From: Verrucosispora sp. WMMD573
Lineage (GTDB): Bacteria; Actinomycetota; Actinomycetes; Mycobacteriales; Micromonosporaceae
Assembly: GCF_027497175.1 (NCBI RefSeq)
Contig: NZ_CP114901.1
Location: 4,154,001-4,218,000 of the forward strand
Direction of reading: 5' to 3'
DNA: 64,000 nt
Shown: positions 19,853-29,330 of the stretch, one piece after another
Layout of the letters: each line of letters begins with the position of its first letter
Position numbering within the stretch: the stretch's first letter is position 1
Notes under the pieces: generated by a model
Seen by the model: only the letters and a program-made list of their open reading frames with translations
Database searches by the model: none
Told to the model about the DNA's origin: nothing
Made by a program: the position numbers and the translations under genes

Positions 19853-21289
19853 TCAGCCCAGTTCGACGTCCGGGTAGAGCGGGAAACCGCTGAGCAGTTC
19901 ACTGGCCTGGCGGCTGACCTTGTCCGCGACGGCCGGGTCGAGGACGTACTTCGCCTTGGAGGCGGTGCCGTCCGGACCGACCCCGGCGCTGGTCTGGCTG
20001 AGCACGGTGTGGATCAGCTCGGCGGTGCCGTCCATCTCCGCGGTGCCGAGCCCCCGGGTGGTCAGCGCGGGGGTGCCGATCCGGATGCCGGAGGTGTACC
20101 AGGCGCCGTTGGGGTCCTGCGGCACGGCGTTGCGGTTGGTCACGATGCCCGAGTCCAGCAGCGCCTGCTCGGCCTGCCGGCCGGTCAGCCCGTAGCCGGT
20201 GACGTCGATCAGCACCAGGTGGTTGTCGGTACCGCCGGTGACCAGCCTGGCGCCCCGGCGCAGCAGACCCTCGGCCAGCGCCTGCGCGTTGTCGACGATC
20301 TGGCGGGCGTACCCGGCGAAGTCGGGCCGGCGGGCCTCCGCCAGAGCCACCGCCTTGGCGGCCATCACGTGCGGCAGCGGGCCGCCGAGCACCATCGGGC
20401 AACCCCGGTCGACCTGGTCGGCCAGCTCCGGGCCACACAGCACCAGGCCGCCGCGCGGGCCGCGCAGCGACTTGTGCGTGGTGCTGGTGACGATGTGCGC
20501 GTGCGGCACCGGGTCGAAGTCGCCGGCGAAGACCTTGCCGGCGACCAGGCCCGCGAAGTGCGCCATGTCCACCATGAAGGTGGCGCCGACCGAGTCGGCG
20601 ATCTCCCGCATGATCCGGAAATTGATCTTCCGGGGGTACGCCGAGTAGCCGGCGACCAACACCAACGGGCGGAACTCCCGAGCCGCCTCGGCGACCCGGT
20701 CGTAGTCGACCAGGCCGGTGACCGGGTCCGTGCCGTAGCTGCGCTGGTCGAACATCTTGCCGGAGATGTTCGGCCGGAAACCGTGGGTGAGGTGCCCGCC
20801 CGCATCCAGCGACATGCCGAGCATCCGCTGGTTGCCCAGCTCACGTCGCAGCGCGAACCAGTCCGCCTCGGTGAGGTCGTTGACGTGCCGTGCCTGGGCC
20901 CGCTGCAGGGCCGGTGCCTCGACCCGGTCGGCCAGGATCGCCCAGAACGCCACCAGGTTGGCGTCGATGCCCGAGTGCGGCTGCACGTAGGCGTGTGACG
21001 CACCGAACAGTTCCCGGGCATGCTCGGCGGCGAGGGCCTCGACGGTGTCCACGTTCTGGCAGCCGGCGTAGAACCGGCGCCCGATGGTGCCCTCGGCGTA
21101 CTTGTCGCTGAACCAGTTGCCCATCGCCAGCAGCGTCGCCGGGGAGGCGTAGTTCTCACTGGCGATCAGCTTGAGCGACTCGCGCTGGTCGGCCAGTTCC
21201 GCCCCGATCGCGTCGGCGACCCGCGGCTCGACACCACGGATCACCTCAAGAGCGCTGCGAAAGGCGGTGGATTCGGCGTTGCGCGGCAT
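19853..21289 (-). CDS. glyA: Serine hydroxymethyltransferase
   Basis: A 478-residue PLP enzyme interconverting serine/tetrahydrofolate and glycine/5,10-methylene-tetrahydrofolate. The ATG at 21289 has GGAGG 4 nt upstream. Recognisable blocks are [27 protein letters not shown], the PLP-lysine motif [13 protein letters not shown], and DNHLVLIDV. It is longer than the usual 415-435 residues, matching the long GlyA form found in some actinomycetes and acidobacteria. A ZTP riboswitch in the leader ties its expression to folate/one-carbon status. Confidence 0.95.
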   Translation of the reverse strand: MPRNAESTAFRSALEVIRGVEPRVADAIGAELADQRESLKLIASENYASPATLLAMGNWFSDKYAEGTIGRRFYAGCQNVDTVEALAAEHARELFGASHAYVQPHSGIDANLVAFWAILADRVEAPALQRAQARHVNDLTEADWFALRRELGNQRMLGMSLDAGGHLTHGFRPNISGKMFDQRSYGTDPVTGLVDYDRVAEAAREFRPLVLVAGYSAYPRKINFRIMREIADSVGATFMVDMAHFAGLVAGKVFAGDFDPVPHAHIVTSTTHKSLRGPRGGLVLCGPELADQVDRGCPMVLGGPLPHVMAAKAVALAEARRPDFAGYARQIVDNAQALAEGLLRRGARLVTGGTDNHLVLIDVTGYGLTGRQAEQALLDSGIVTNRNAVPQDPNGAWYTSGIRIGTPALTTRGLGTAEMDGTAELIHTVLSQTSAGVGPDGTASKAKYVLDPAVADKVSRQASELLSGFPLYPDVELG

Positions 21290-21309
21290 GCGACCTCCAG
21301 GTGACGTGC

Positions 21310-21400
21310 GGAAGGCCCAGGCGCTCGGCATGCGTCCTCGTGACGGGGCCGCTCCCCGATGGTTCTCCATCTCCATGCGCCAGTCACGGCCCGAGGGGAT
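21310..21400 (-). ncRNA. ZTP (pfl) riboswitch upstream of glyA
   Basis: The minus-strand leader reads, in order, GGGCC-GTGACTGGCG, then a P2 hairpin (AUGG/CCAU), AACCATCGGGGAGCG-GGCCC, a variable linker and GAGCGCCTGGGC. These are the conserved blocks of the pfl motif: P1 is GGGCC/GGCCC, and the 3' GCCTGGGC loop makes the pseudoknot. The RNA senses ZTP/ZMP (AICAR), which builds up when 10-formyl-tetrahydrofolate is short, and turns on one-carbon genes. It ends about 12 nt before the GGAGG of glyA, suggesting control of translation initiation. Confidence 0.85.
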
Positions 21401-21475
21401 CCTACCGGGTACGCCCACCCGGCGGGCCGCTGCGCCGCCGGGCGCGGTGCGGATCGACGCCCTTGGCCGCTTCAC

Positions 21476-21488
21476 TACGATCGCAGGC
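21476..21488 (+). promoter_or_regulatory. Leaderless promoter -10 box
   Basis: TACGAT (21476-21481) ends 7 nt before the ATG at 21489, and no ribosome site is present. Confidence 0.6.
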
Positions 21489-22358
21489 ATGGCGGAGACG
21501 GACGATGGTGGCAGTCTCCTGGCCATCAGTGACTTGCACGTCGGGCACCCGGAGAACCGGCCGGTCGTCGAGGGGCTGCGCCCCCGGACGCCGCAGGACT
21601 GGCTGCTCGTCGCCGGTGACGTGGGCGACACGGTCGCCGACGTGGAGTGGGCGCTGCGGCTGCTCGCCGGCCGGTTCGCCCGGGTCGTCTGGTCGCCGGG
21701 CAACCACGAGCTGTGGACGCCGCCCGGGGACCCGGTGACGTTGCGGGGCGTGGCCCGCTACGCCCACCTGGTCGAGCTGTGTCGTGGACTGGGCGTGGTC
21801 ACGCCCGAGGATCCGTACCCGGTGTGGATGGGCCCCGGCGGCCCGGTGACGGTGGCGCCGCTGATGCTGCTGTACGACCACAGTTGGCGGCCGGACGGCT
21901 TCGACACGCCGGAGGCGGCGCTGGCCGAGGCGTACCGGACCGGAATCGTCTGCACCGACGAGGTGCTGCTGCATCCCGACCCGTACGAGAGCCGGTCGGC
22001 GTGGTGCGCGGCGCGGGTGGCCGAGACCGCCCGCCGGCTCGCCGCGCGCGATCCCGCGCTGCCGACCGTGCTGATGAATCACTGGCCGCTGGTCCGGGAA
22101 CCGACGCGGGTCCTGCGGTACCCGGTCTTCGCCCAGTGGTGCGGCACCGACGCCACCGCCGACTGGCACGTACGCTTCGCCGCCGCCGCGGTGGTCTACG
22201 GCCATCTGCACATTCCACGCACCACCTGGCACGACGGAGTGCGGTTCGAGGAGGTGTCGGTGGGCTACCCCCGGGAGTGGCGGCCCCGAGGCGTACCCCC
22301 GGGCCGGCTGCGGCAGATCCTGCCGCCGCCGGACGGGGTGCCGCCAACGGCCTGGTGA
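21489..22358 (+). CDS. Metallophosphoesterase
   Basis: A 289-residue calcineurin-like phosphoesterase. All metal-binding motifs are in order: SDLHVGH (about residue 14-20), GDVGD, GNHE, MNHWP and the C-terminal GHLH. A dinuclear metal centre hydrolysing a phosphomono- or diester is expected. The substrate is unknown. No signal peptide is present, so it acts in the cytoplasm. Its start is fixed by the leaderless promoter; the LigD-like gene follows 43 nt after its stop. Confidence 0.9.
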   Translation: MAETDDGGSLLAISDLHVGHPENRPVVEGLRPRTPQDWLLVAGDVGDTVADVEWALRLLAGRFARVVWSPGNHELWTPPGDPVTLRGVARYAHLVELCRGLGVVTPEDPYPVWMGPGGPVTVAPLMLLYDHSWRPDGFDTPEAALAEAYRTGIVCTDEVLLHPDPYESRSAWCAARVAETARRLAARDPALPTVLMNHWPLVREPTRVLRYPVFAQWCGTDATADWHVRFAAAAVVYGHLHIPRTTWHDGVRFEEVSVGYPREWRPRGVPPGRLRQILPPPDGVPPTAW

Positions 22359-22401
22359 ACGCGGGGTTGGGCGCCGGGTGTGGCGTCGTACCCTCTCAGG
22401 T

Positions 22402-23373
22402 GTGGCGACGGCGGCGGAGGAGATCCAGGTGGGGCGGCGGACGGTCCGCGTCAGCAGCCCGGACAAGCCGTACTTCCCCGAGCGGGGGCTGACCAAGCTC
22501 GACGTGGTGCGCTACTTCCTCGCCGTCGGCGACGGCATTCTGCGCGCGCTGCGGGACCGGCCGACGATGCTGGAACGGTGGCCCCGGGGCGTGTTCGAGG
22601 GCGCGACCATCGCCACCCGGCAGGACAACCGGGGCGACGCGTTCTACCAGAAGAGGGTGCCGGCCGGCGCGCCCGACTGGGTGGGCACGGCCCACCTCAC
22701 CTTTCCGAGCGGACGCACCGCCGACGAGGTCGCCCCGGGCGAACTGGCCGTGGTGATCTGGGCGGTGAACCTGGGCACGCTGCGCTTCCATCCGTGGCCG
22801 GTGACCAGGGCGGACGTGGAGCGGCCGGATCAGCTGCGGATCGACCTCGACCCGCTGCCCGGGGTCGGCTTCGACCAGGTGGTGCCCGTGGCGCAGCAGG
22901 TGCGCGCCTTCCTCGACGAGCTGGGGCTGACCGGCTATCCGAAGACCACCGGCGGGCGGGGCCTGCATGTCTACGTCCCGATCGAGCCGCGGTGGAGCTT
23001 CGGCGAGTGCCGCCGGGCGGTGCTGGCGCTCGGGCGGGAGATGCAGCGGCGCCGGCCGGACCTGGTCACCACCACCTGGTGGCGGGAGCAGCGGGACCGG
23101 CCGGTCTTCGTCGACTACAACCAGATGGCCCGGGACCACACGATGGCCTCGGCGTACTCGATCCGGCCCACGCCGGCCGCGCTGGTGTCCGCGCCACTGG
23201 ACTGGGCGGAGCTGGACGACGCGCGGCCGGAGGACTTCGACGTGACCACCATGCCGGGTCGGTTCGCCTATCGCGGCGACCCGCACGCGGGCCTGGACGA
23301 GCGGCGCTTCTCGCTGGAACCCCTACTGGAGTTGGCCGACCGGGAGGGCCTGGAGTCCCCGCCCGAACGCTGA
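22402..23373 (+). CDS. LigD-type DNA polymerase/primase domain protein (NHEJ)
   Basis: A 323-residue stand-alone polymerase domain of the archaeo-eukaryotic primase family. The GTG at 22402 is chosen because TACCCT ends 7 nt before it (leaderless). Motifs include VSSPDKPYFPERGLTKLDVVRYF, the catalytic RIDLDPLPG (two metal-binding Asp) and KTTGGRGLHVYVPI. The later VDYNQMARDHTMASAYSIRP block also fits. No ligase or nuclease domain is attached and no ku gene is in this window. It would fill ends during non-homologous end joining or act as a primer-making repair enzyme. Confidence 0.92.
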   Translation: MATAAEEIQVGRRTVRVSSPDKPYFPERGLTKLDVVRYFLAVGDGILRALRDRPTMLERWPRGVFEGATIATRQDNRGDAFYQKRVPAGAPDWVGTAHLTFPSGRTADEVAPGELAVVIWAVNLGTLRFHPWPVTRADVERPDQLRIDLDPLPGVGFDQVVPVAQQVRAFLDELGLTGYPKTTGGRGLHVYVPIEPRWSFGECRRAVLALGREMQRRRPDLVTTTWWREQRDRPVFVDYNQMARDHTMASAYSIRPTPAALVSAPLDWAELDDARPEDFDVTTMPGRFAYRGDPHAGLDERRFSLEPLLELADREGLESPPER

Positions 23374-23378
23374 GCGGG

Positions 23379-23885
23379 TCACTCCCAGGGGCTGCGCGTC
23401 CCGTCGTACTCCTCGAAGACCAGCCAGCTGCGGGTGGCGAGCACTCCGGCGATGCGCTGCACCCGGTCCAGCACCACGTCCCGCAGGGTGGCGTTGTCCG
23501 GCGCCCGGACCAGGGCGAGCACGTCGTGCTCGCCGCTGAGCAGCGCCACGTGTTCGACGTAGCGCACCCGGGCCAGCTCCGCCGACACCTCCCGCCAGGT
23601 GTTCTGCCTGATCGTCAGCGCGATGTACGCCGAGGTGCCCAGGCCGGCGACCTCCGGGGCGACCCGGGCGGAGAACCCGGTGATCACCCCGTCGCGCAGC
23701 AGCCGCTCCACCCGGGCGTACGCGTTGGTGCGTGAGACGTGCACCCGTTCGGCGAGCGTCCGGATGGAGAGCCGACCGTCCCGGGTCAGCTCGTCGAGGA
23801 TGCGCCGGTCCACCTCGTCGAGGGCGACTGCCGAACGTCCCGTTCCGCCCCGCCGGTCCGCCTCGTCGGCGGTCTCCTGGCTCAT
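23379..23885 (-). CDS. Lrp/AsnC family regulator (BkdR-like)
   Basis: A 168-residue regulator with AGGAGG before its ATG. After a 20-residue acidic tail, the HTH is at about residues 22-70 (LDEVDRRILDELTRDGRLSIRTLAERVHVSRTNAYARVERL), followed by the RAM ligand-binding domain (HVALLSGEHDVLALVRAPDN). It is divergent from the branched-chain keto-acid dehydrogenase operon, so it most likely senses branched-chain amino acids or keto acids and controls that operon, as BkdR does elsewhere. Confidence 0.9.
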   Translation of the reverse strand: MSQETADEADRRGGTGRSAVALDEVDRRILDELTRDGRLSIRTLAERVHVSRTNAYARVERLLRDGVITGFSARVAPEVAGLGTSAYIALTIRQNTWREVSAELARVRYVEHVALLSGEHDVLALVRAPDNATLRDVVLDRVQRIAGVLATRSWLVFEEYDGTRSPWE

Positions 23886-23930
23886 CGAACCCTCCTCTGG
23901 GTGCCATCCATCCCGCGTTCACCGGCCATC

Positions 23931-23939
23931 TTGAGTCAA
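23931..23939. promoter_or_regulatory. Putative Lrp-type operator in the divergent bkd region
   Basis: The palindrome TTGAGTCAA sits midway in the 104-nt divergent gap between the Lrp gene and the E1-alpha gene. It is in an AT-rich island and would overlap promoters on either side. Confidence 0.35.
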
Positions 23940-23989
23940 TCATCCGACAGCAGGAGCATAGGGCCACCACACGTCCAGGAGGTTCCGCC

Positions 23990-25156
23990 GTGACCACCAC
24001 CCCCCAGGCGGCCCGCAGGGCATCTCCGCGCAAGCGGCGGCCGGCCACCCCGGCCGCGGCCGACCCCGCCGCCGGCCTGCTGCCCCAGACCGAACCGGTC
24101 CGGCTGCTCAACCCGGACGGCACCCTGCTGCCGACCCGCGCGGACTACCCCGAACCGCCCGTCGAGGCGCTGCGCGAGATGTACCGGCGGATGGTCGTCG
24201 GCCGGCGCTTCGACGCGCAGGCCACCGCGCTGACCAAGCAGGGCCGGCTGGCCGTCTACCCATCCTCCCGGGGCCAGGAGGCCTGCCAGGTCGGCGGTGT
24301 CCTGGCGCTGCGCGACGAGGACTGGGTATTCCCCACCTACCGGGAGTCGATGGCGCTGACCGCCCGCGGCATCGACCCGGTCGAGGTGCTGACGCTGCTG
24401 CGCGGCGACTGGCACTGCGGCTACGACCCGGCGCAGCGGCGCACCGCACCGCAGTGCACGCCGCTGGCCACCCAGTGCGTACACGCCGCGGGTCTGGCCT
24501 ACGGGGAGTCGTACCAGGGGCGCGACACGGTGGCCCTGGTCTACATCGGCGACGGTGCCACCAGCGAGGGCGACTTCCACGAGGGAGTCAACTTCGCCGC
24601 CGTGTTCAAGGCCCCGGTCGTGTACTTCGTGCAGAACAACAGGTACGCCATCAGCGTCCCACTGTCCCGGCAGACCGCTGCCCCGACGCTGGCCCACAAG
24701 GGTGTCGGGTACGGCGTCCCCAGCGAGCAGGTCGACGGCAACGACCCGGTGGCCGTGCTCGCGGTGCTCACCCGCGCGGTCGCGCACGCCCGCGCCGGCA
24801 GGGGACCGTTCCTGGTCGAGGCGCACACCTATCGGATGGAGCCGCACACCAACGCCGACGACGCCTCGCGCTACCGCGACGCCGACGAGGTGGAGGCGTG
24901 GCGTGACCGCGATCCGCTGGTCCGGCTGGAGACCTACCTGCGCGGCCGGGACGTGCTCGACGACGCGGCCGTCGCCGAGATCGCCGAGCAGGCCGAGACG
25001 TACGCGGCCGACCTGCGGGACCGGATGAACAGCCAACCCACGGTCGACCCGCTCAGCCTCTTCGACCACGTCTACGCCGAACCCACCGCGCAACTGGTGG
25101 AGCAGCGGGAGCAGGTGCGCGCCGAACTGGCCGCGGCAGCGGAGGAGGACGCCTGA
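23990..25156 (+). CDS. Branched-chain 2-oxo acid dehydrogenase E1 component, alpha subunit
   Basis: A 388-residue ThDP-dependent subunit. GTG 23990 is chosen, behind AGGAGG. A basic Ala/Pro tail of about 40 residues precedes the core. The ThDP motif is GDGATSEGDFHEGVNFAAVFKAPVVYFVQNN (GDG...NN), and the YRMEPHTNADDASRYRD block matches the phosphorylation-loop region. E1 decarboxylates branched-chain keto acids and loads the acyl group on the E2 lipoyl domain. These acyl-CoAs prime branched fatty acids in actinomycetes. Pyruvate dehydrogenase-like specificity is not excluded. Confidence 0.92.
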   Translation: MTTTPQAARRASPRKRRPATPAAADPAAGLLPQTEPVRLLNPDGTLLPTRADYPEPPVEALREMYRRMVVGRRFDAQATALTKQGRLAVYPSSRGQEACQVGGVLALRDEDWVFPTYRESMALTARGIDPVEVLTLLRGDWHCGYDPAQRRTAPQCTPLATQCVHAAGLAYGESYQGRDTVALVYIGDGATSEGDFHEGVNFAAVFKAPVVYFVQNNRYAISVPLSRQTAAPTLAHKGVGYGVPSEQVDGNDPVAVLAVLTRAVAHARAGRGPFLVEAHTYRMEPHTNADDASRYRDADEVEAWRDRDPLVRLETYLRGRDVLDDAAVAEIAEQAETYAADLRDRMNSQPTVDPLSLFDHVYAEPTAQLVEQREQVRAELAAAAEEDA

Positions 25157-26172
25157 TGGCCACCATGACCATGGCGAAGGCGCTCAACGCCGCGCTCGCC
25201 GACGCGATGCTCGACGACGAGCGGGTGCTCGTCTTCGGCGAGGACGTCGGTCAACTCGGTGGGGTCTTCCGGATCACCGACGGACTCCAGGCCCGCTTCG
25301 GCGACAAACGCTGCTTCGACACCCCCCTCGCGGAGGCCGGCATCGTCGGGTTCGCCGTCGGGCTGGCCATGTCCGGGCTGCGGCCGGTGGTCGAGATGCA
25401 GTTCGACGCGTTCGCGTACCCGGCGTTCGAACAGATCGCCTCGCACGTGGCGAAGCTGCGTAACCGCACCCGGGGCGCGTTGAGCGTGCCGATGGTGATC
25501 CGGGTGCCCTACGCCGGCGGGATCGGCGGCGTGGAACACCACTGCGACTCCTCAGAGGCGTACTACGCGCACACCCCGGGTCTGAAGGTGGTCACCCCGG
25601 CGACCGTCGACGACGCGTACTCGCTGCTGCGGGAGGCGATCGACGACCCGGACCCGGTGGTGTTCATGGAGCCGAAGAAGCTCTACTTCGCCGGCGCCGA
25701 GACCGCGCTGCCGACCCGCACCGAGCCGTTCGGCCGGGCGGTCGTGCGTCGGCCCGGACGCGACGCCACCCTGGTCGCGTACGGGCCGGCGGTTCCGGTC
25801 GCGCTGGAGGCCGCCGAGGCCGCCCGGGACGAGGGATGGGACCTGGAGGTGGTCGACGTACGCACCATCGTGCCGTTCGACGACGCCACCATCGCCGCCT
25901 CGGTACGCCGCACCGGGCGGTGCGTGGTGGTGCAGGAGGCGCAGGGCTTCGCCGGGGTCGGCGCGGAGATCGCCGCCCGGGTGCAGGAGCGGTGCTTCCA
26001 CGCGCTGCACGCCCCGGTGCTGCGGGTCTCCGGGCTGGACATCCCGTACCCGGCGCCGATGCTGGAGCACACCCACCTGCCGTCGGTCGACCGGGTACTG
26101 GACGCGGTGGCCCGGTTGCAGTGGGACGACCAGCCCGACCGGCGTTGGCTGACCGAGAGCAGTGCGGCATGA
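25156..26172 (+). CDS. Branched-chain 2-oxo acid dehydrogenase E1 component, beta subunit
   Basis: A 338-residue transketolase-like partner of E1-alpha. Its ATG shares a base with the alpha stop (TGATG). Recognisable blocks are VFGEDVGQLGGVFRITDGLQ, DTPLAEAGIVGFAVGLAMSGLRPVVEMQF and FMEPKKLYF. The C-terminal domain ends with DIPYPAPMLEHTHLPSVDRVLDAV. It completes the alpha2beta2 E1. Confidence 0.94.
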   Translation: MATMTMAKALNAALADAMLDDERVLVFGEDVGQLGGVFRITDGLQARFGDKRCFDTPLAEAGIVGFAVGLAMSGLRPVVEMQFDAFAYPAFEQIASHVAKLRNRTRGALSVPMVIRVPYAGGIGGVEHHCDSSEAYYAHTPGLKVVTPATVDDAYSLLREAIDDPDPVVFMEPKKLYFAGAETALPTRTEPFGRAVVRRPGRDATLVAYGPAVPVALEAAEAARDEGWDLEVVDVRTIVPFDDATIAASVRRTGRCVVVQEAQGFAGVGAEIAARVQERCFHALHAPVLRVSGLDIPYPAPMLEHTHLPSVDRVLDAVARLQWDDQPDRRWLTESSAA

Positions 26173-27581
26173 CCGAGAAGGTTTTCCTCCTGCCCGACCT
26201 CGGCGAGGGCCTGGCCGAGGCGGAGATCGTGCAGTGGCGGGTCGCGGTCGGCGACACGGTCACGGTGGACCAGACCGTGGTCGAGGTCGAGACCGCCAAG
26301 GCGGTCGTCGACGTGCCCTGCCCGTACGCCGGCCGGGTCGTCGCCCTGCACGGCGCCGAGGGTGAGGTGCGTCCGGTGGGCCAACCCCTGATCACCGTCG
26401 CCGGGCCGGTCGGTGGGCACGCCGACGGCAGCGAGCCGACCGGGCACGCGGTATACCGCGAGGAGGAGCGGGCCGGCTCCGGCAACGTCCTGATCGGGTA
26501 CGGCACCGGGCACGGCGGTGCCCGCCGTCGTCGGCGGCCTCGGCTCGCCGCGGCCGGGGACGCGTCGGGTGCCAGCGGCGCACCGACGGCTTCGGGTGCC
26601 GGCCGGCCGGTGGCGGTGGCCGACCGGGAGCCCGGCCCGCCCGAACCGGCCCAGCCGCTGGTCATCTCGCCGATCGTGCGGCGGTTGGCGCGGGAGCGTG
26701 GGGTGGATCTGACGACGGTGCGCGGCAGCGGCCCCGGCGGTGTGGTCCGCCGGGCCGACGTGGAGGCGGCGGCCCGCGACGTCAGCGGGGCGTCGGCCGA
26801 CGTCGGCGCCCGGCTCGCCGCAGTTCCCGACCGTCCGGCGACAACGGGACAGCACCCGGCGCCGGGAGACCCGGGCATGGCCGGTGCCCAGGATCTGGTC
26901 ATCCCGTTGACCGGTATCCGCCGGACCATCGCGGACAAGCTGTCCCGCAGCCGGCGGGAGATCCCCGAGGTGACCATCTGGGTGGACGCCGACGCCACCG
27001 CCCTGCTGGAGACCCGGGCCGCGATCAACTCCGCCCGCCCGGACCGCCCGGTGAGCATCCTGGCCCTGTTCGCGCGGATCTGCCTGTCCGGGCTGCGCCG
27101 CTACCCGCAGCTCAACGCGCGGGTCGACACCGAGGGCCAGCGGATCGTCCAGTCGGCCGGGGTGCACCTGGGCATCGCCGCCCAGACGGACCGGGGGCTG
27201 GTGGTGCCGGTGCTGCGGGACGCCGAGCGGCTCACCACCACCGAACTCGCGGTCGAACTCGCGGCCACCACCGCCGCGGCCCGGGCCGGTGAACTGTCCC
27301 CGGCCCGGCTGACCGGGGGTACCTTCACGCTGAACAACTACGGGGTGTTCGGCGTCGACGGCTCGACCCCGATCATCAATCACCCGGAGGCCGCGTTGCT
27401 CGGCATCGGCCGCATCGTGGACAAGCCGTGGGTCGTCGACGGCCAGCTCGCGGTCCGGAAGGTGACGCAGCTGAGCCTCACCTTCGACCACCGGGTCTGC
27501 GACGGCGGTGTGGCCGGCGGGTTCCTGCGGCAGGTGGCGGACTGTGTCGAGCAGCCCGCGTTGCTGATCGCCACGGTCTGA
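26169..27581 (+). CDS. Dihydrolipoamide acyltransferase (E2) of branched-chain 2-oxo acid dehydrogenase
   Basis: A 470-residue E2, start overlapping the E1-beta stop (ATGA). Domains in order: one lipoyl domain (residues 1-78; lipoyl-lysine in VETAKAVVDVP), a charged Gly/Ala linker, a peripheral-subunit-binding domain (about 158-200, ISPIVRRLARERGVDLTTVRGSGPGGVV), a second linker, and the CAT-like catalytic domain ending with the active-site DHRVCDGG. An E3 gene is not in the window, so the complex must share a lipoamide dehydrogenase encoded elsewhere. Confidence 0.93.
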   Translation: MTEKVFLLPDLGEGLAEAEIVQWRVAVGDTVTVDQTVVEVETAKAVVDVPCPYAGRVVALHGAEGEVRPVGQPLITVAGPVGGHADGSEPTGHAVYREEERAGSGNVLIGYGTGHGGARRRRRPRLAAAGDASGASGAPTASGAGRPVAVADREPGPPEPAQPLVISPIVRRLARERGVDLTTVRGSGPGGVVRRADVEAAARDVSGASADVGARLAAVPDRPATTGQHPAPGDPGMAGAQDLVIPLTGIRRTIADKLSRSRREIPEVTIWVDADATALLETRAAINSARPDRPVSILALFARICLSGLRRYPQLNARVDTEGQRIVQSAGVHLGIAAQTDRGLVVPVLRDAERLTTTELAVELAATTAAARAGELSPARLTGGTFTLNNYGVFGVDGSTPIINHPEAALLGIGRIVDKPWVVDGQLAVRKVTQLSLTFDHRVCDGGVAGGFLRQVADCVEQPALLIATV

Positions 27582-27600
27582 CGGCCCAGGTGAATCAGGG

Positions 27601-27640
27601 CGGGTTCGCCGTTCCGTCCGAAGTCGGGACGGCGAACCCG
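27601..27640 (+). terminator. Terminator of the bkd operon
   Basis: A 15-bp stem with one mismatch (27601-27615 with 27626-27640, CGGGTTCGCCGT...) lies 20 nt past the E2 stop. The rest of the gap to 27877 holds no recognisable gene. Confidence 0.82.
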
Positions 27641-27877
27641 TGAGCGAGCGTCCGCTGGGCCCGCGGACCGGATCAGTGGTACGGCGCCGGACATAGCGCG
27701 ACAGTCGACCGAGTATCGCCCGAATCGTCGTCGCCGGCATCTTCCGTTCGTCGGGGGTGCGATCACGGAAAGGCTTCTCCGTGCCTTGCCCATGCTCTTG
27801 CTCGAAACCGCGAAAACGTCGGTGTCGAACTGGGGAGAATGTGGCGGAGGAAGCGGCGATAAACGGGGGGACGCATC

Positions 27878-29137
27878 ATGATGTTGAGGCGGCGACTGAC
27901 GCTGTTGGCGGTGAGTGTCGCAGCGACACCGCTGGCGCTGGGCGCGTGCACCGGCGACCGCAGGGCCGGGCAGCCCGCCGAGGCGCGAGCCAACCCGGAA
28001 CTGTCCGTGACACCGGCCGAGGGAACCCGCGACGTGCCGGTCACCGGGGAGGTCGGCACCGTGGTCAAGCACGGGCGGGTCACCGCCGTGCGGATCACCG
28101 ACGACAAGGGCACGACGGTCGCGGCCGAGCCGCGTGAGGACGGCACCGGGTGGGTGCCGAGCCGGTCACTGGAGCCGAAGCGGACGTACACCGCGGAGGT
28201 CACCGCGACCGGCGACTCCGGGAAGACGGTCACCCGGAGGACGAGCTTCACCACGCAGCCCAAATCATCCAAACCAACCATTGTTAGCACATTGTATTTC
28301 GCCGGTGATCGGACGTACGGAACGGCAATGCCGGTAACTGTCGCCTTCGACCCGCCCATTCCCGAGGAGGCGCGGGCGGATGTGCAACGCCGTTTGTTCG
28401 TGAAAACGGATCCGCCGCAACCGGGCACCTGGTCCTGGGTGTCCGACGGTAGCCAGGTCTATTACCGAGCGCCCGATTTCTGGCGGCCGGGTACGTCGAT
28501 CAAGGTCCGCTCGGCGCTGGAGGGCCTGCCGATCGGCAAGGAGCACGTCGGCGACGCCGACCGGCGGGCCACCTCGAAGATCGGCCGGCAGGTCGAGTTG
28601 GAGATCGACAACGCGAGCAAGCAGATGTCGGTGATCCGGGACGGCAAGTTGTTGCGCAAGTTGCCGGTAAGTCTCGGCAAGCCGAGCACCCCCACCTCCA
28701 GCGGCAAGATGGTGATCATGGAGAAGCACGACTTCACCACGTTCGACACGCGGGGCTCGGCCGATCCGTACGTGGTGGACGTCGAGGATGCGCAGCGGCT
28801 CACCTGGGGTGGTGAGTTCATCCACGGCGCACCCTGGTCGGAGGGGGACCAGGGGTACACAAACGTGTCCCACGGATGCACCAACCTGTCGGCGGCCAAC
28901 GCGGACTGGCTGATGGGCATCACCCAGGTCGGTGACCTGGTGACCGTCAAGGGCACCGAGGTCGAGCTCAACGAGGGCAACGGCTGGACGGCGTGGAACG
29001 TCGGCTGGGAGCAGTTCGCCAGGGGCAGCGCACTGCCGGTGCCGGCCGGTCTGCGGCCCTCGCCGACCCAGGCGCCGGACCCGGGAGCGGTCGCCGGAGG
29101 CTCGCCCGAACCGCAGCCGTCGGCGAGCGGCGGCTGA
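27878..29137 (+). CDS. L,D-transpeptidase lipoprotein with N-terminal Ig-like domains
   Basis: A 419-residue secreted cell-wall enzyme. The N-terminus is a lipoprotein signal with lipobox LGAC (Cys24). Two Ig-like domains follow (about 40-125 and 130-235), as in mycobacterial LdtMt2-type proteins. The YkuD catalytic domain (about 238-360) has His316 and the nucleophile motif SHGCTNLS (Cys334). It forms 3-3 cross-links in peptidoglycan or attaches proteins to it. The C-terminal 35 residues are Pro/Ala/Ser-rich. Start may be either of two adjacent ATGs (27878 or 27881) behind GGGGGA. Confidence 0.93.
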   Translation: MMLRRRLTLLAVSVAATPLALGACTGDRRAGQPAEARANPELSVTPAEGTRDVPVTGEVGTVVKHGRVTAVRITDDKGTTVAAEPREDGTGWVPSRSLEPKRTYTAEVTATGDSGKTVTRRTSFTTQPKSSKPTIVSTLYFAGDRTYGTAMPVTVAFDPPIPEEARADVQRRLFVKTDPPQPGTWSWVSDGSQVYYRAPDFWRPGTSIKVRSALEGLPIGKEHVGDADRRATSKIGRQVELEIDNASKQMSVIRDGKLLRKLPVSLGKPSTPTSSGKMVIMEKHDFTTFDTRGSADPYVVDVEDAQRLTWGGEFIHGAPWSEGDQGYTNVSHGCTNLSAANADWLMGITQVGDLVTVKGTEVELNEGNGWTAWNVGWEQFARGSALPVPAGLRPSPTQAPDPGAVAGGSPEPQPSASGG

Positions 29138-29148
29138 CCGAACGTACG

Positions 29149-29181
29149 CGCCGGGCCACCCGCCCGCGGGTCGGCCCGGCG
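29149..29181 (+). terminator. Terminator of the L,D-transpeptidase gene
   Basis: A near-perfect stem (CGCCGGGCC with GGCCCGGCG, extended by ACCCG/CGGGT) lies 12 nt past the stop. Confidence 0.8.
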
Positions 29182-29318
29182 CCCCGTGGTGGTTCCCGGA
29201 AGATGGTCACCCAGGGGCCGGGGATCGTCCCTAGGGTGGACCCGGCCGGCCTGCGGGTCATGCCCTGGGCTTACCCGGAACCGCCTTCGGGCAGGGTGGA
29301 AGTGTCGGTGGCGAGGGA

Positions 29319-29330
29319 TAGGTTCGTCGT
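29319..29330 (+). promoter_or_regulatory. Leaderless promoter -10 box
   Basis: TAGGTT (29319-29324) ends 6 nt before the ATG at 29331; there is no ribosome site. Confidence 0.5.
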
